Assembly (NCBI RefSeq): GCF_003234655.2
Contig: NZ_CP126271.1
Span: 992,001-1,056,000 of the forward strand
Source: Curtobacterium sp. MCLR17_007
GTDB lineage: Bacteria > Actinomycetota > Actinomycetes > Actinomycetales > Microbacteriaceae
Direction of reading: 5' to 3'
Length of the DNA: 64,000 nt
Part shown: positions 1 through 8,548 of the stretch, piece after piece
Position numbering within the stretch: position 1 is the stretch's first letter
Layout: each line of letters starts with the position of its first letter
The notes under the pieces: model-generated
Told to the model about the DNA's origin: nothing
Database searches by the model: none
The model's input: the letters and a program-made list of their open reading frames with translations, nothing else
Translations under genes and position numbers: made by a program

Positions 1-2
1 TC

Positions 3-458
3 GACAAGGTCGGGCACTACACGACCGAGGGGCTCATCCCGATCGCACTCGGCGTGCGAGCGGCGACCTGGCCCGTCCACGGTGCCGACTGGATGTGGAC
101 GACGATCGGCTGTGCGCTCGGGCTGGTGATCGTGCTCAACAAGGCACTCAACGACATGGTGCACGTCGCCCGCGCGAACTCCGGTCTCGAGAAGCTGGTC
201 GACCGCCGTGACGCGACCACGGCACCGTCTGGCCGACGTCTGGCATCGCTCCGCCGGGTGGCCCGCTTCCTGCCGTTCCACCGCCTGTACCACTCCGTCG
301 AGCTGTCGATCCTGGCGTTCGTGTTCGCGCTGATCGGCCTGGTGATCGGTCATCCGCTGACCGACCGGGTCCTGGTCGGGGCGCTGCTTCCGCTGGCCGT
401 CATCGCCACCGCCGGACACTTCCTGGCGATCATGTCGTCCAAGCGGGTGCGCGCGTGA
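3..458 (+). CDS. CDP-alcohol phosphatidyltransferase-like membrane protein, C-terminal part
   Basis: The reading frame is already open at the window edge, so only the last ~151 codons are seen. The visible part begins DKVGHYTTEGLIPIALG and has three hydrophobic segments (around WMWTTIGCALGLVIVLN, LSILAFVFALIGLVIG and VGALLPLAVIATAGHFLAI) separated by a basic loop. The diagnostic CDP-alcohol phosphotransferase motif (DG..AR...G...D...D) would lie upstream, so the family call rests on the three-helix C-terminal layout and on the neighbours: a GT2 and a CDP-glycerol glycerophosphotransferase-like gene follow directly. It would act in the membrane, moving a phospho-alcohol in wall-polymer synthesis. 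Its stop overlaps the next start (GTGA), so the two are probably translationally coupled. Confidence 0.5.
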   Translation, partial: DKVGHYTTEGLIPIALGVRAATWPVHGADWMWTTIGCALGLVIVLNKALNDMVHVARANSGLEKLVDRRDATTAPSGRRLASLRRVARFLPFHRLYHSVELSILAFVFALIGLVIGHPLTDRVLVGALLPLAVIATAGHFLAIMSSKRVRA

Positions 459-1363
459 CTCCGGGCACACTGCGTCGGCACGCGCTGCCCGGTCGCGAGC
501 GACCGCGGGTCGGCGTCGTCAGCCTGTCGCAGGGCACGCGACCGGACGACCTGCGCCGCGGGCTCGAGAGCGTGCTGGCGCAGCATGACGTCGAGCTCGA
601 CGTGGTCTGTGTCGGCAACGGGTGGGACCCGACCGATCTGCCGGAGGGCGTGCGTTCGCTGGCGCTGCCGGAGAACATCGGGATCCCCGCGGGGCGGAAC
701 GCCGGTGCCGAGGTCGTCGAGGGGGACTACCTGTTCTTCCTGGACGACGACGCGTCGATCCCGTCCGAGACGTTCCTGCGGGACGCGATCGCCCTGTTCG
801 GTGCCGATCCGTCGCTCGGGCTCGTCCAGCCGCGGGTCGTCGACCCAGCCGGTGCGGCGAGCCCCCTGCGCTGGGTGCCGCGCATCCGGAAGGGCGACGC
901 GGGTGCGTCGTCTCCGGTGTTCTCGGTCTGGGAGGGCGCCGTCGTGCTGCCGACCGACGTGTACCGCGCCGTCGGCGGGTGGGGAGCGCCGTACTTCTAC
1001 GCACACGAGGGCATCGAGCTCGCGTGGCGGGTGTGGGACGCCGGGCGTCGAGCCTGGTACGCCGGTGAACTGGTTGCACACCATCCGGCGATCGACCCGG
1101 CCCGGCACAGCGAGTACGTCCGCCTGAACGCCCGCAACCGTGTCTGGCTCGCCCGCCGGAACCTGCCCGCGGTGCTTCGACCCCTGTACGTCGGGTCCTG
1201 GGCCGCGATCCAGACCGCCCGGTGGTGGCATCGTCCGCGCCAGCTGCGCGTGTGGTTGGCCGGGATCCGCGAGGGCTGGACCACCGACTGCGGGCCGGCA
1301 CGCCCCATGGGGTGGCTGACGATCGGTCGGATGACCCTGGCCGGACGCCCGCCCGTCGTCTGA
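455..1363 (+). CDS. Glycosyltransferase family 2
   Basis: This 302-residue protein has a GT-A fold signature: an N-terminal strand (RVGVVSLSQ), the nucleotide-sugar loop NIGIPAGRN near residue 77, and a DDD metal-binding motif (YLFFLDDDAS) near residue 97. The acceptor-side segment HEGIELAWRVWDAG resembles the ED/E-x-x-W region of rhamnosyl- and galactosyl-transferases of this family. No membrane segment is evident. The GTG start overlaps the upstream stop by 4 nt. Lying between a CDP-alcohol transferase-like gene and a glycerophosphotransferase-like gene, it most likely adds a sugar to a teichoic-acid-like or related wall glycopolymer. The exact sugar cannot be read from sequence. Confidence 0.85.
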   Translation: MTPGTLRRHALPGRERPRVGVVSLSQGTRPDDLRRGLESVLAQHDVELDVVCVGNGWDPTDLPEGVRSLALPENIGIPAGRNAGAEVVEGDYLFFLDDDASIPSETFLRDAIALFGADPSLGLVQPRVVDPAGAASPLRWVPRIRKGDAGASSPVFSVWEGAVVLPTDVYRAVGGWGAPYFYAHEGIELAWRVWDAGRRAWYAGELVAHHPAIDPARHSEYVRLNARNRVWLARRNLPAVLRPLYVGSWAAIQTARWWHRPRQLRVWLAGIREGWTTDCGPARPMGWLTIGRMTLAGRPPVV

Positions 1364-1390
1364 CCCCGAGCCCACGAGAGAGACCCGAGC

Positions 1391-2623
1391 ATGCCGATCC
1401 TGAACGACGTCCGCACGGCCTGGCGCCTGGGCCGCCGACTGCTGAACGCCCGGGGCAACCGACGCGGTCTCGCGAAGCGGCTGACGACCGAGCAGCCCCT
1501 CGCGCCGGGCCGCATCGAGGTCGCGGTCTACTTCGCCGACGGTCCCGTGAACATGTACCAGGTGCGGCAGTGGTACGCGCCCCTCGCCGAACTGGCGAAG
1601 ACCCACCCCGTCGCGATCGTCTCGCGCAACCCCGGCACCATGCTGACCTTGCTCGACGAGGCTCCGGTACCGGCCGTGTACGCGCGTCAGGTGGTCGACC
1701 TGGAACGGTTCGTCGACACGCAGGCGCCGAAGCTGGTGCTGTACGTCAACCAGAACGCCCGCAACTTCCAGATGATGCGGTACGGCCGCATGTGGCACGT
1801 CTTCGTCAACCACGGCGAGAGCGACAAGATGTACATGACGACGAACCAGTTCAAGGCGTACGACTACGCGTTGATCGCCGGGGACGCCGCTCGTGACCGC
1901 CTGGCCGAGGCGCTGTGGGACTACGACCTGGACGGTCGCGCCATCGCCATCGGACGACCCCAGGCCGACCACTTCGCGGGCGAGCCCCCGTACCCGGCGG
2001 ACGAGCGCACCGTCGTGCTGTACGCCCCGACCTGGGAGGGGGACCGGCCCGCCGCCGCGTACGGCTCGATCGCGAGCCACGGCACGACCATCGCGGAGCG
2101 CGTGCTGGCGTCCCCGCGACACCGACTGGTCTACCGACCCCACCCGCGCAGCGGGGTCATCGACCCCGGGTACCGTGCCGCGCACGAGCGGATCGTGGCG
2201 GCCATCGCCGCGGCCAACGCCGCCGACGCGGGTGCCCACCACGTGTACGACGACGGGCCCGGGATGGGCTGGCAGCTGGCGGACGCCGACGTGGCGATCA
2301 CCGACATCAGCGCGATGATCTACGACCGCCTGGCGGTGGGCAAGCCGCTGATCGTCACGCGCCCGGTGTCGACCGAAGCCGAGGTGGACGAGCGCGGGTA
2401 CCTGGTCGCGGCCAACTGGTTGCGCGCGGAGGACGCCGGCGACGTGGTCGCGCGGGTCGACGCCGCCGCGCACGACGAGGACGAGCTCGCGGAGCTGCGA
2501 CGGTGGGTGACGCGGTACTTCGGGGACACGACGCCCGGTGTGGCCACGGCGCGCTTCCACGCCGCGGTCGACCAGCTCGTCGCACGGTGGCACGAGGTCG
2601 CGCGGCATCACGGGCGCCGCTGA
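1391..2623 (+). CDS. CDP-glycerol glycerophosphotransferase (TagF/TagB-like)
   Basis: The 410-residue protein matches the Glyphos_transf family: VFVNHGESDK near residue 140 carries the family's conserved His, followed by VVLYAPTWEGDR, VYRPHPRSG near residue 250 (second conserved His) and ITDISAMIYDRLAVGKPLIV (usual TD.S...D). These enzymes transfer polyol-phosphate units from CDP-polyol to a lipid-linked wall polymer at the inner membrane face. It is the third gene of a plus-strand run and faces a TagGH-type exporter across a short convergent gap, which supports a wall teichoic acid role. The start ATG is 27 nt after the GT2 stop with AGAGAGACCC upstream, a weak purine-rich ribosome site. The polyol (glycerol, ribitol or other) is unknown. 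Confidence 0.85.
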   Translation: MPILNDVRTAWRLGRRLLNARGNRRGLAKRLTTEQPLAPGRIEVAVYFADGPVNMYQVRQWYAPLAELAKTHPVAIVSRNPGTMLTLLDEAPVPAVYARQVVDLERFVDTQAPKLVLYVNQNARNFQMMRYGRMWHVFVNHGESDKMYMTTNQFKAYDYALIAGDAARDRLAEALWDYDLDGRAIAIGRPQADHFAGEPPYPADERTVVLYAPTWEGDRPAAAYGSIASHGTTIAERVLASPRHRLVYRPHPRSGVIDPGYRAAHERIVAAIAAANAADAGAHHVYDDGPGMGWQLADADVAITDISAMIYDRLAVGKPLIVTRPVSTEAEVDERGYLVAANWLRAEDAGDVVARVDAAAHDEDELAELRRWVTRYFGDTTPGVATARFHAAVDQLVARWHEVARHHGRR

Positions 2624-2634
2624 GCGCCGGCCGG

Positions 2635-2937
2635 TCACGGCGCGAGCCCCGGGCCGACCAGGGACATCCGCCAGAGGTACTCCGAGCGGTCCGGACGGCG
2701 CCACCGCACGATGACCACGCCGGTGTCGTCGGGCGCTGCCCCGAACACCGCGATGCCCAGGCTGCGGCCGGGGTCGAGGCGACGGACGACGAGGGGCGGG
2801 CAGTAGCCCGAGCCGAGGTGGGTCAGGCTGAGGCCGTCGACGGGCTCGTCACCGATGTTGACGAGGTCGTACCGGCGCGGGGCCTGGCTGCGGTCGACTG
2901 CGAACGGGACCGGGTACGCGGTTGGTGCGGGGTGCAT
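2635..2937 (-). CDS. Conserved hypothetical protein of the wall-polymer locus
   Basis: A 100-residue protein beginning MHPAPTAYPVPF. It has no signal peptide or membrane helix, and is probably a small beta-rich protein (VVIVRWRRPDRSEYLWRMSLVGPG at the end). I do not recognise a family. The ATG at 2937 is chosen over an in-frame GTG at 2946 because TACCGT lies 7 nt before the ATG on the minus strand, the leaderless pattern used by many genes here. It runs convergent to the glycerophosphotransferase gene with an 11-nt gap and lies downstream of the ABC exporter genes on the same strand. Confidence 0.6.
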   Translation of the reverse strand: MHPAPTAYPVPFAVDRSQAPRRYDLVNIGDEPVDGLSLTHLGSGYCPPLVVRRLDPGRSLGIAVFGAAPDDTGVVIVRWRRPDRSEYLWRMSLVGPGLAP

Positions 2938-2944
2938 GGGGGAC

Positions 2945-2950
2945 ACGGTA
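2945..2950 (-). promoter_or_regulatory. -10 element, leaderless gene at 2937
   Basis: TACCGT on the minus strand ends 7 nt before the ATG at 2937, the spacing expected when transcription starts at the start codon. Confidence 0.45.
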
Positions 2951-3057
2951 GGGGGAGGGTCCGACGCCGGGGGCGGTGGATCCGCTGCGGCGACGTGGCC
3001 TGTGGAGCGGGGCGTGGTGGGGCAGGTTGTGGAGGGACGAGGACCCCCGCTGAGGTC

Positions 3058-3831
3058 TCAGACCCGGTAGTCGGCCGCGTACTGCGCGAGGGCTTCGTCG
3101 ACCGTGCCGTCGAGCTGGAGCCGCCCCTTGTCGAGGTACAGTCCGCGGTCGCAGAACCGGCGGACGTCCTTGTCGCTGTGGGACACGAAGAAGAGCGTGC
3201 GCCCCCCGGCGAGCAGGTCCTCGATGCGCTTGTAGCACTTCTCGCGGAAGCCCTTGTCGCCGACTGCCAGGACCTCGTCGACGAGGATCACCGGCTCGTC
3301 GAGACGCGAGATGACCGAGAAGGCGATCCGGACCTTCATGCCGCTCGAGAGGTGCTTGTACGGGGTGTCGACGAAGTCGCCGATCTCGGCGAAGTCGATG
3401 ATCTCGTCGAAGCTGTCCCGGATCTCCGCGCGCGACATCCCGTGGAGCCCGGCCGTCAGGTACACGTTGTCGCGCACCGTGAGGTCGCCGACGAACCCGC
3501 CGGTGATCTCGATCAGCGGCGCGACACCCGCGCCGACCCTGACCCGTCCCTCGTCCGGGAGCATCACCTGCGCCACGAGCTTCAGCAGTGTCGACTTGCC
3601 CTGGCCGTTGCGACCGACGACGCCGATCGCCTCGCCCGGGCGCACGTCGAAGGAGACGTGGCGCAGCGCCCAGAACTCGTCAGCGCGCTTGCGGCGGTTG
3701 CTGCCCGCGAACAGGTCCTTGAAGCTGCGACCGGCCTTCCGGTTCCGCTTGAACCTGATGCCGGCGTCGGTCACGGAGATGACGGGCGCGGCTGTCGTGG
3801 TCTGGCCTGGCGTCTGGGTCGTCGTCATCAC
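3058..3831 (-). CDS. Polysaccharide/teichoic acid ABC exporter ATPase (TagH/Wzt-like)
   Basis: A 257-residue ATPase. In order it shows Walker A (VVGRNGQGKSTLL, near residue 95), signature LSSGMKVRIAFS (the LSSGM form typical of TagH/Wzt/RfbE exporters), Walker B VILVDEVLAVGD and H-loop FFVSHSDKDV. It would power export of an undecaprenyl-linked polymer with the permease encoded directly upstream (4-nt overlap). The length is that of a bare nucleotide-binding domain, without the C-terminal substrate-recognition domain of Wzt. The genes on either side (glycerophosphotransferase, nucleotidyltransferase) point to a teichoic-acid-like substrate. Confidence 0.9.
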   Translation of the reverse strand: MMTTTQTPGQTTTAAPVISVTDAGIRFKRNRKAGRSFKDLFAGSNRRKRADEFWALRHVSFDVRPGEAIGVVGRNGQGKSTLLKLVAQVMLPDEGRVRVGAGVAPLIEITGGFVGDLTVRDNVYLTAGLHGMSRAEIRDSFDEIIDFAEIGDFVDTPYKHLSSGMKVRIAFSVISRLDEPVILVDEVLAVGDKGFREKCYKRIEDLLAGGRTLFFVSHSDKDVRRFCDRGLYLDKGRLQLDGTVDEALAQYAADYRV

Positions 3832-4652
3832 AGTTCCTTGAGGACGCGGTGCTCACTGCGCCGGAAGACCGCCAGCCCGACGACCACGACCACCGCCGTG
3901 GTCACCGTTGAGGCGAGGACCTCGAACCAGTCGAGCTGGCTCGGGAAGAACGCGGCGCGGTAGATGCCGAAGATGCCCGTGAGCGGGTTGATCGCCGCCA
4001 GGTCGTGCAGGACCGCCGGCAGCGCGTGGGTGCCGTAGATGATCGGGGAAGCGTAGAAGGCAAACCGCAGCACGAGCTTGACGGCGCGTTCGAGGTCACG
4101 GAAGAAGACCACGAGCGGCGCGACGATCAGGCCGATGCCGTAGACCAGGGCGGCCTGCAGCAGGATCGCGAGCGGCCAGAGCACGACCTGCCAGTGCACG
4201 TGCGCACCGGTCGCGATGACGAACACCGCGAGCACCGGGATGCTCAGCAGGAACTCGATGCCCTTGGACGCGTCGATCCGGAGCACCCAGATGCTGCGGG
4301 GGATGGTCGTGGAGCGGATCAGCTTCGACTCGGAGATGAAGGCCCTCGTCGAGTCGGACACGGCCCCCGTGAACCACATCCACGGCAGCAGCGCCGACAG
4401 CAGGAACACGATGTAGGGCTCTTCGCCGACCGACCCGCGGTGGAACACCTGGGTGAAGACGAACCAGTAGATCGCCGACATGACGAGCGGGTCGAGGATC
4501 GACCACACGTAGCCGAGCGCCGAGGTGGAGTACCGGACGCGCAGGTCGCGCTTCGTCAGCAGCCAGAGCGCATGACGATAGCGCCGACTCGCGCTGCGGA
4601 CGGTTGCCGGGGCAACGGTCGCAAGCGCGGTCGGCGCACTCGATGTCGTCAT
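3828..4652 (-). CDS. ABC-2 type polysaccharide/teichoic acid export permease (TagG-like)
   Basis: A 274-residue integral membrane protein with about six hydrophobic segments (for example YVWSILDPLVMSAIYWFVFTQ, IEFLLSIPVLAVFVIATGA, LASTVTTAVVVVVGLAVF) and the ABC-2 signature region RDLRVRYSTSALGYVWSILDP near its start. It forms the membrane channel for the polymer and pairs with the overlapping ATPase gene downstream (ATG of the ATPase inside this gene's end). A 41-nt gap separates it from the upstream nucleotidyltransferase, so the three genes probably form one minus-strand operon. Confidence 0.9.
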   Translation of the reverse strand: MTTSSAPTALATVAPATVRSASRRYRHALWLLTKRDLRVRYSTSALGYVWSILDPLVMSAIYWFVFTQVFHRGSVGEEPYIVFLLSALLPWMWFTGAVSDSTRAFISESKLIRSTTIPRSIWVLRIDASKGIEFLLSIPVLAVFVIATGAHVHWQVVLWPLAILLQAALVYGIGLIVAPLVVFFRDLERAVKLVLRFAFYASPIIYGTHALPAVLHDLAAINPLTGIFGIYRAAFFPSQLDWFEVLASTVTTAVVVVVGLAVFRRSEHRVLKEL

Positions 4653-4693
4653 GGGGTCCTTCCGGCCGGGATCACCGAGAGGATGCCAGTTGC

Positions 4694-5389
4694 TCAGGCG
4701 AACAGGTTGTTCGCGCGCTCGAGGTCCTCGGCGAAGTCGATCTCGACCGCGTACAGGTCGGAGATGTCGATCGGCGTCCAGCGTAGACCGTCTTCACCGA
4801 TGGCCGCTTCGATGCCGCCCTCGAAGTACTCCTGGTCGTCGACACGACCGAGCTGACGGATGAGCGCCTGCTTGTCGGCGGCCGAGACGTAGTTGATGCC
4901 GACGGCTTCGCCGAGACCCCCGACGACCTGCTTCGACAGCTTGTGGATGAAGCCCTCGGCGTCGACGGTGTACTTGACTTCTTCGTCGGACACCTTCTCG
5001 GTGTTGACGCTGACGAAGGAGCGGTCCTGGTCCATCATGTCGGCGGCCCGGACGAGCGCCCGCGGGTCGAAGACGACGTCGCCGTTCATCCAGAGGACCC
5101 CGCCCTTGCCCGTCGCCTTGAGGGCGCGGAGCAGGCTCTTGGAGGTGTTGGTGGAGTCGTAGGACTCGTTGTAGACGAAGGCGGCTTCGGGGAAGGCCTC
5201 GACGATGTACTCGGACTTGTAGCCGACGACGACCGTGACCTTGGCGCTCGAACCGAACGCGGCACGGATGTTGTCGAACTGCTGCTGCATGATGCTGCGG
5301 CCGTCGCTGAGTTCGGTGAGCGGCTTCGGCAGGCTGCGCCCGAGGCGGCTGCCCATCCCCGCTGCGAGGATGACGATCTGCGTGGTCAT
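4694..5389 (-). CDS. Nucleotidyltransferase (LicC/phosphocholine cytidylyltransferase-like)
   Basis: A 231-residue enzyme with the NTP_transferase opening IVILAAGMGSRLG followed by LPKPLTEL (pyrophosphorylase GxGxR...PKxL motif), and a metal-site NGDVVFDP near residue 118. It transfers an NMP to a phospho-alcohol or sugar phosphate, making an activated precursor. The family includes LicC, sugar-1-phosphate nucleotidylyltransferases and related enzymes, and the sequence alone does not settle the substrate. As the first gene of the operon with the TagGH-like exporter it probably supplies a CDP-linked or sugar-nucleotide donor for the wall polymer. Lysine-rich stretches (KATGKGG, KQVVGG) and lower arginine content set it slightly apart from its neighbours. 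Confidence 0.8.
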   Translation of the reverse strand: MTTQIVILAAGMGSRLGRSLPKPLTELSDGRSIMQQQFDNIRAAFGSSAKVTVVVGYKSEYIVEAFPEAAFVYNESYDSTNTSKSLLRALKATGKGGVLWMNGDVVFDPRALVRAADMMDQDRSFVSVNTEKVSDEEVKYTVDAEGFIHKLSKQVVGGLGEAVGINYVSAADKQALIRQLGRVDDQEYFEGGIEAAIGEDGLRWTPIDISDLYAVEIDFAEDLERANNLFA

Positions 5390-5597
5390 GCTTGTCCCTT
5401 CCGGTGTCTGCCCGCGCGCCGGTGGGCGCAGGCAGGCCGTGTCGAGTCTGCGCCCGATTGGTGCGAACGAGCCGTGAACCGCGTCCTGCGCGTCGTCGAC
5501 GCGGAGGGATCAGCGGCCCCGCGGGCATCCGGGGCAGGTTTCCAAGTGGTGAACACTCCGTCGTGTCCCGGTGAATGATACGGAACGTCCCCTCGTC

Positions 5598-5627
5598 GGG
5601 GTACGTCCTGAACGGCTTCGTAGTCAA
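5598..5627 (-). promoter_or_regulatory. Putative promoter of the nucleotidyltransferase-exporter operon
   Basis: On the minus strand TTGACT (5627-5622) and TACCCC (5603-5598) are 18 nt apart. This is a recognisable -35/-10 pair and would give a ~200-nt leader before 5389. I see no clear riboswitch fold in that leader. Confidence 0.35.
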
Positions 5628-5673
5628 TTCGTGACACTGGGTGTCCGCCGCCCCGACGCGCGCAGGGCATTGG

Positions 5674-5679
5674 TACGGT
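5674..5679 (+). promoter_or_regulatory. -10 element, leaderless ABC ATPase
   Basis: TACGGT ends exactly 6 nt before the GTG at 5686. This fixes the start choice for the downstream gene. Confidence 0.5.
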
Positions 5680-5685
5680 GGGCGC

Positions 5686-6939
5686 GTGGCGGCTGCAGCA
5701 GGGGATGAGGACGACGTGTACGCGACGTCGGACGCGGCCTGGCTCACCGAGACCGACGAGGCCGAGGGTGACGACGCGGCGGCCGACGAGACGCACGAGC
5801 GCGCAGACACGGGGGACAGGGATGCGGACGACCGGCCTGCTCAGGACGGCATGACCGACGACACGACGGACGGCACGGCGCCGGCGACCAGTGCTCCCAG
5901 CAGCGCCGCGGTCACCACGACGAAGCCTCGCACGGGCAAGAAGGGCCGGGCGACACGCCCGCAGGGCTCCGCAGCGACGAAGTCGGTGCGGACGGAGCCC
6001 ACCGAGCGGACCGGCGACCGACGGCCCTCCGCCAACGGGAAGACGGCCGACGACCGGCAGACGGCCGACGACGCGACCGGCACCGAGCCTCCCGTCCGTG
6101 ACCGCCCCGGTCCGAGCGCGAAGCGCGCGCCGCGGCAGACCGCGACCAAGCGGACGTCCGCCGCTCCCGCCCCGCAGCAGCCCGTCGTGCTCCGCGCCGC
6201 GGGACTGGTCAAGCGGTACGGGCAGACGGTCGCCGCGGACGAGGTCGACCTCGAGATCCGCCAGGGCTCGATCTTCGGCGTCGTCGGACCGAACGGTGCC
6301 GGCAAGACCACGACGCTCTCCATGCTCACGGGCCTGCTCCGCCCCGACGCCGGAACCGCGACCGTGCTCGACCACGACGTGTGGGCCGATCCGGCCGCCG
6401 CGAAGCGGAGCATGGGCGTGCTGCCCGACCGCCTCCGCCTGTTCGACCGACTGACCGGCGCGCAGCTGCTCTTCTACTCGGCCACCCTGCGCGGCCTGGA
6501 CGGCAAGACCGCGCGCTCCCGCAGTGCCGACCTCGCCGAGGCGTTCGGTCTCGGTGACGCACTCGGACGCCAGGTCGCCGACTACTCGGTCGGCATGGCG
6601 AAGAAGATCGCGCTCGCGGCCACCCTGATCCACTCGCCCCGCGTGCTCGTCCTCGACGAACCGTTCGAGTCGGTCGACCCGGTCAGCTCCGCGACGATCG
6701 TCGAGATCCTCCGCCGCTACACGCAGGGCGGCGGGACGGTGGTCCTGTCGAGCCATTCGATGGAGCTCGTGCAGCGCACCTGCGACTCGGTCGCCATCAT
6801 CGTCGGCGGGAAGGTGCTCGCGTCCGGCACCATGGCGCAGGTCCGCGGCCGCAGGAGCCTCGAGGACAAGTTCGTCGAACTGGCGGGTGGCCGCGTCGTC
6901 GCAGAGAGCATGGAATGGTTGCACAGCTTCTCCGGCTGA
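5686..6939 (+). CDS. ABC transporter ATPase with long disordered N-terminal extension
   Basis: A 417-residue protein. Residues 1-165 are low-complexity and rich in Asp/Glu/Thr early and Arg/Lys/Thr/Pro later, with no hydrophobic segment. The ATPase domain starts at PVVLRAAGLVKRYG, with Walker A VVGPNGAGKTTT near residue 205, signature YSVGMAKKIALAA, Walker B VLVLDEPFESVDP and H-loop VVLSSHSMEL. The fold is that of drug/bacteriocin-type exporters. The next gene, a polytopic membrane protein, overlaps its end by 25 nt and is the obvious partner. The GTG start at 5686 is preferred to upstream in-frame starts because of the leaderless -10. Substrate unknown. Confidence 0.8.
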   Translation: MAAAAGDEDDVYATSDAAWLTETDEAEGDDAAADETHERADTGDRDADDRPAQDGMTDDTTDGTAPATSAPSSAAVTTTKPRTGKKGRATRPQGSAATKSVRTEPTERTGDRRPSANGKTADDRQTADDATGTEPPVRDRPGPSAKRAPRQTATKRTSAAPAPQQPVVLRAAGLVKRYGQTVAADEVDLEIRQGSIFGVVGPNGAGKTTTLSMLTGLLRPDAGTATVLDHDVWADPAAAKRSMGVLPDRLRLFDRLTGAQLLFYSATLRGLDGKTARSRSADLAEAFGLGDALGRQVADYSVGMAKKIALAATLIHSPRVLVLDEPFESVDPVSSATIVEILRRYTQGGGTVVLSSHSMELVQRTCDSVAIIVGGKVLASGTMAQVRGRRSLEDKFVELAGGRVVAESMEWLHSFSG

Positions 6940-8489
6940 GGGTCGACCTGCTCGCGGGCGAGGTCCGTGGGAGCGCGCGGCGCTCGGTGCTGGTCGTCGT
7001 CGCGAGCCTCGCCGGGCTCGCCGCCGCCGTGTTCGTCGCGATGGCCGTCGCCGCGCTCCGCACCGCGGACCCCGCGGTCGCACGGAGCGTCATCGTGCCC
7101 GTCGGCACGCTCGTCACGGTCGCCTTCTCGGTCATCCCGCTCGCCGTCGGGGGAGCCGACCAGTTCGACCCGCGACGGTTCGCGGTGTTCGGCGTGAGCC
7201 GCCGCGACCTCGCCGTCGGTCTCGGTGTCGCGGGGCTCGTCGGTGTCCCGCTCGTCGCGCTCGCCGTCGTCGCGGTCGCCCAGTCCGCGGCGTGGATGCG
7301 CGACGGCGGGACGGGTGTGCTCGGGGTGGTCGCCGCGGTGCTGGTCGTCGTGACCGCGGCGCTGCTGGTGCGCGTCGGGTGCGCGGTCGGCGCGTGGGTG
7401 TTCGGCGGCCAGCGACAGACCCGCGACGCCGGCTGGCTCGTGGCGCTCGTCGTGGTGGTCCTGGCGATCCCGACCGTCTCGCTCCTGCTCCGCGTCGACT
7501 GGATCGATCCGCGCAGCACCGAACTCGACCGCATCGCCGACGTCGCCGGGTGGACCCCGTGGGGTGCCGCCTGGGCCGTGCCCGCCGAGGCCGCTGCCGG
7601 CCACGCCGGGGAGGCGACCGTCAAGCTCCTGATCGCCCTGGCCGTCGTCGGGCTGCTCGGGTGGGCGTGGTGGGCGCTCGTCGGGCACCTGCTCGTCACG
7701 GTGGACGACCGCACGAGGACCCGGAGCTACCGCACCCTCGGCTGGTTCGACCGGCTGGGCGCCAACCCGGCGGGCGCCGTTGCTGCTCGCGCGCTGACCT
7801 ACTGGGGCCGTGACCCGCGCTACCGGACGTCCTACCTGATCCTGCTGCTCGTGCCGATCGTCGTGGTGCCGCTCGGTGTCGCGGGCATGCCGTGGCACTG
7901 GACGGCCCTGATCCCGCTGCCGCTGATGGCGGTCATCGCGGGGTTCCTGCCGCACAACGACGTCGCCTACGACAACACCGCGGTGTGGCTGCACGTGGCG
8001 TCCGGAGCGCCCGGCTGGAGCGACCGTCTCGGTCGTCTCACGCCGGTGATCGTCGTGGGCGTCCCCGCGATCGTCGCCGGAGGGTGGCTGTCCGCCTCGC
8101 TGTTCGGCGACCTGACGGTGTTCCCGGTCGTGGTCGGCGTGTGCGTCGGTGCCCTGTTCGCCGGGCTGGGGATCTCGAGCGTCGTGTCCGTGGCGCTGCC
8201 GTACCCGACCGTCAGACCCGGCGACCGGGCGTTCCAGCAGCCCCAGGCCGCCGGCGTCGTCTCGACGGTCGCCCAGTCGACGACGATCATCGGGATCCTG
8301 CTGTTCTCCGTGCCCGCGGTGTGGCTCGCGGTGCTCGCGTTCACCGACGACACGTCGTCGTGGGCACTGCTGACCCTCGTGGTCGGCGCGGGCGTGGGTG
8401 TCGTGGTGCTCGGGCTGGGCGTGCTCGTCGGCGGCAAGCTGTTCGACCGGTACGGCCCCGACCTGCTGGCAGCGGCACAGCGGAACTGA
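6915..8489 (+). CDS. Polytopic membrane protein, ABC exporter permease
   Basis: A 524-residue protein with roughly twelve hydrophobic segments, such as VLVVVASLAGLAAAVFVAMAV, VTVAFSVIPLAVGG and YLILLLVPIVVVPLGVAG. A central cytosolic stretch contains RTRSYRTLGWFDRLGANPAGAVAARALTYW. This layout is common in actinobacterial ABC exporters of two fused six-helix halves. It overlaps the preceding ATPase gene by 25 nt, which indicates coupling. No signal peptide or catalytic motif is seen. It probably exports a small molecule or peptide, or acts on the envelope; nothing here defines the substrate. Confidence 0.75.
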   Translation: MVAQLLRLRVDLLAGEVRGSARRSVLVVVASLAGLAAAVFVAMAVAALRTADPAVARSVIVPVGTLVTVAFSVIPLAVGGADQFDPRRFAVFGVSRRDLAVGLGVAGLVGVPLVALAVVAVAQSAAWMRDGGTGVLGVVAAVLVVVTAALLVRVGCAVGAWVFGGQRQTRDAGWLVALVVVVLAIPTVSLLLRVDWIDPRSTELDRIADVAGWTPWGAAWAVPAEAAAGHAGEATVKLLIALAVVGLLGWAWWALVGHLLVTVDDRTRTRSYRTLGWFDRLGANPAGAVAARALTYWGRDPRYRTSYLILLLVPIVVVPLGVAGMPWHWTALIPLPLMAVIAGFLPHNDVAYDNTAVWLHVASGAPGWSDRLGRLTPVIVVGVPAIVAGGWLSASLFGDLTVFPVVVGVCVGALFAGLGISSVVSVALPYPTVRPGDRAFQQPQAAGVVSTVAQSTTIIGILLFSVPAVWLAVLAFTDDTSSWALLTLVVGAGVGVVVLGLGVLVGGKLFDRYGPDLLAAAQRN

Positions 8490-8536
8490 CCGGCACATCG
8501 AGGCTGATCGGCGCAGCGGAACCCGCTGAGCAGTCG

Positions 8537-8542
8537 TACCCT
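8537..8542 (+). promoter_or_regulatory. -10 element, leaderless DUF3039 gene
   Basis: TACCCT ends 6 nt before the ATG at 8549. Confidence 0.5.
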
Positions 8543-8548
8543 TGTCGC

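Noticed and set aside
350..2704. Long minus-strand open frame opposite GT2 and the glycerophosphotransferase genes
   Set aside because: Shadow of the real plus-strand genes; no domain, no start signal.
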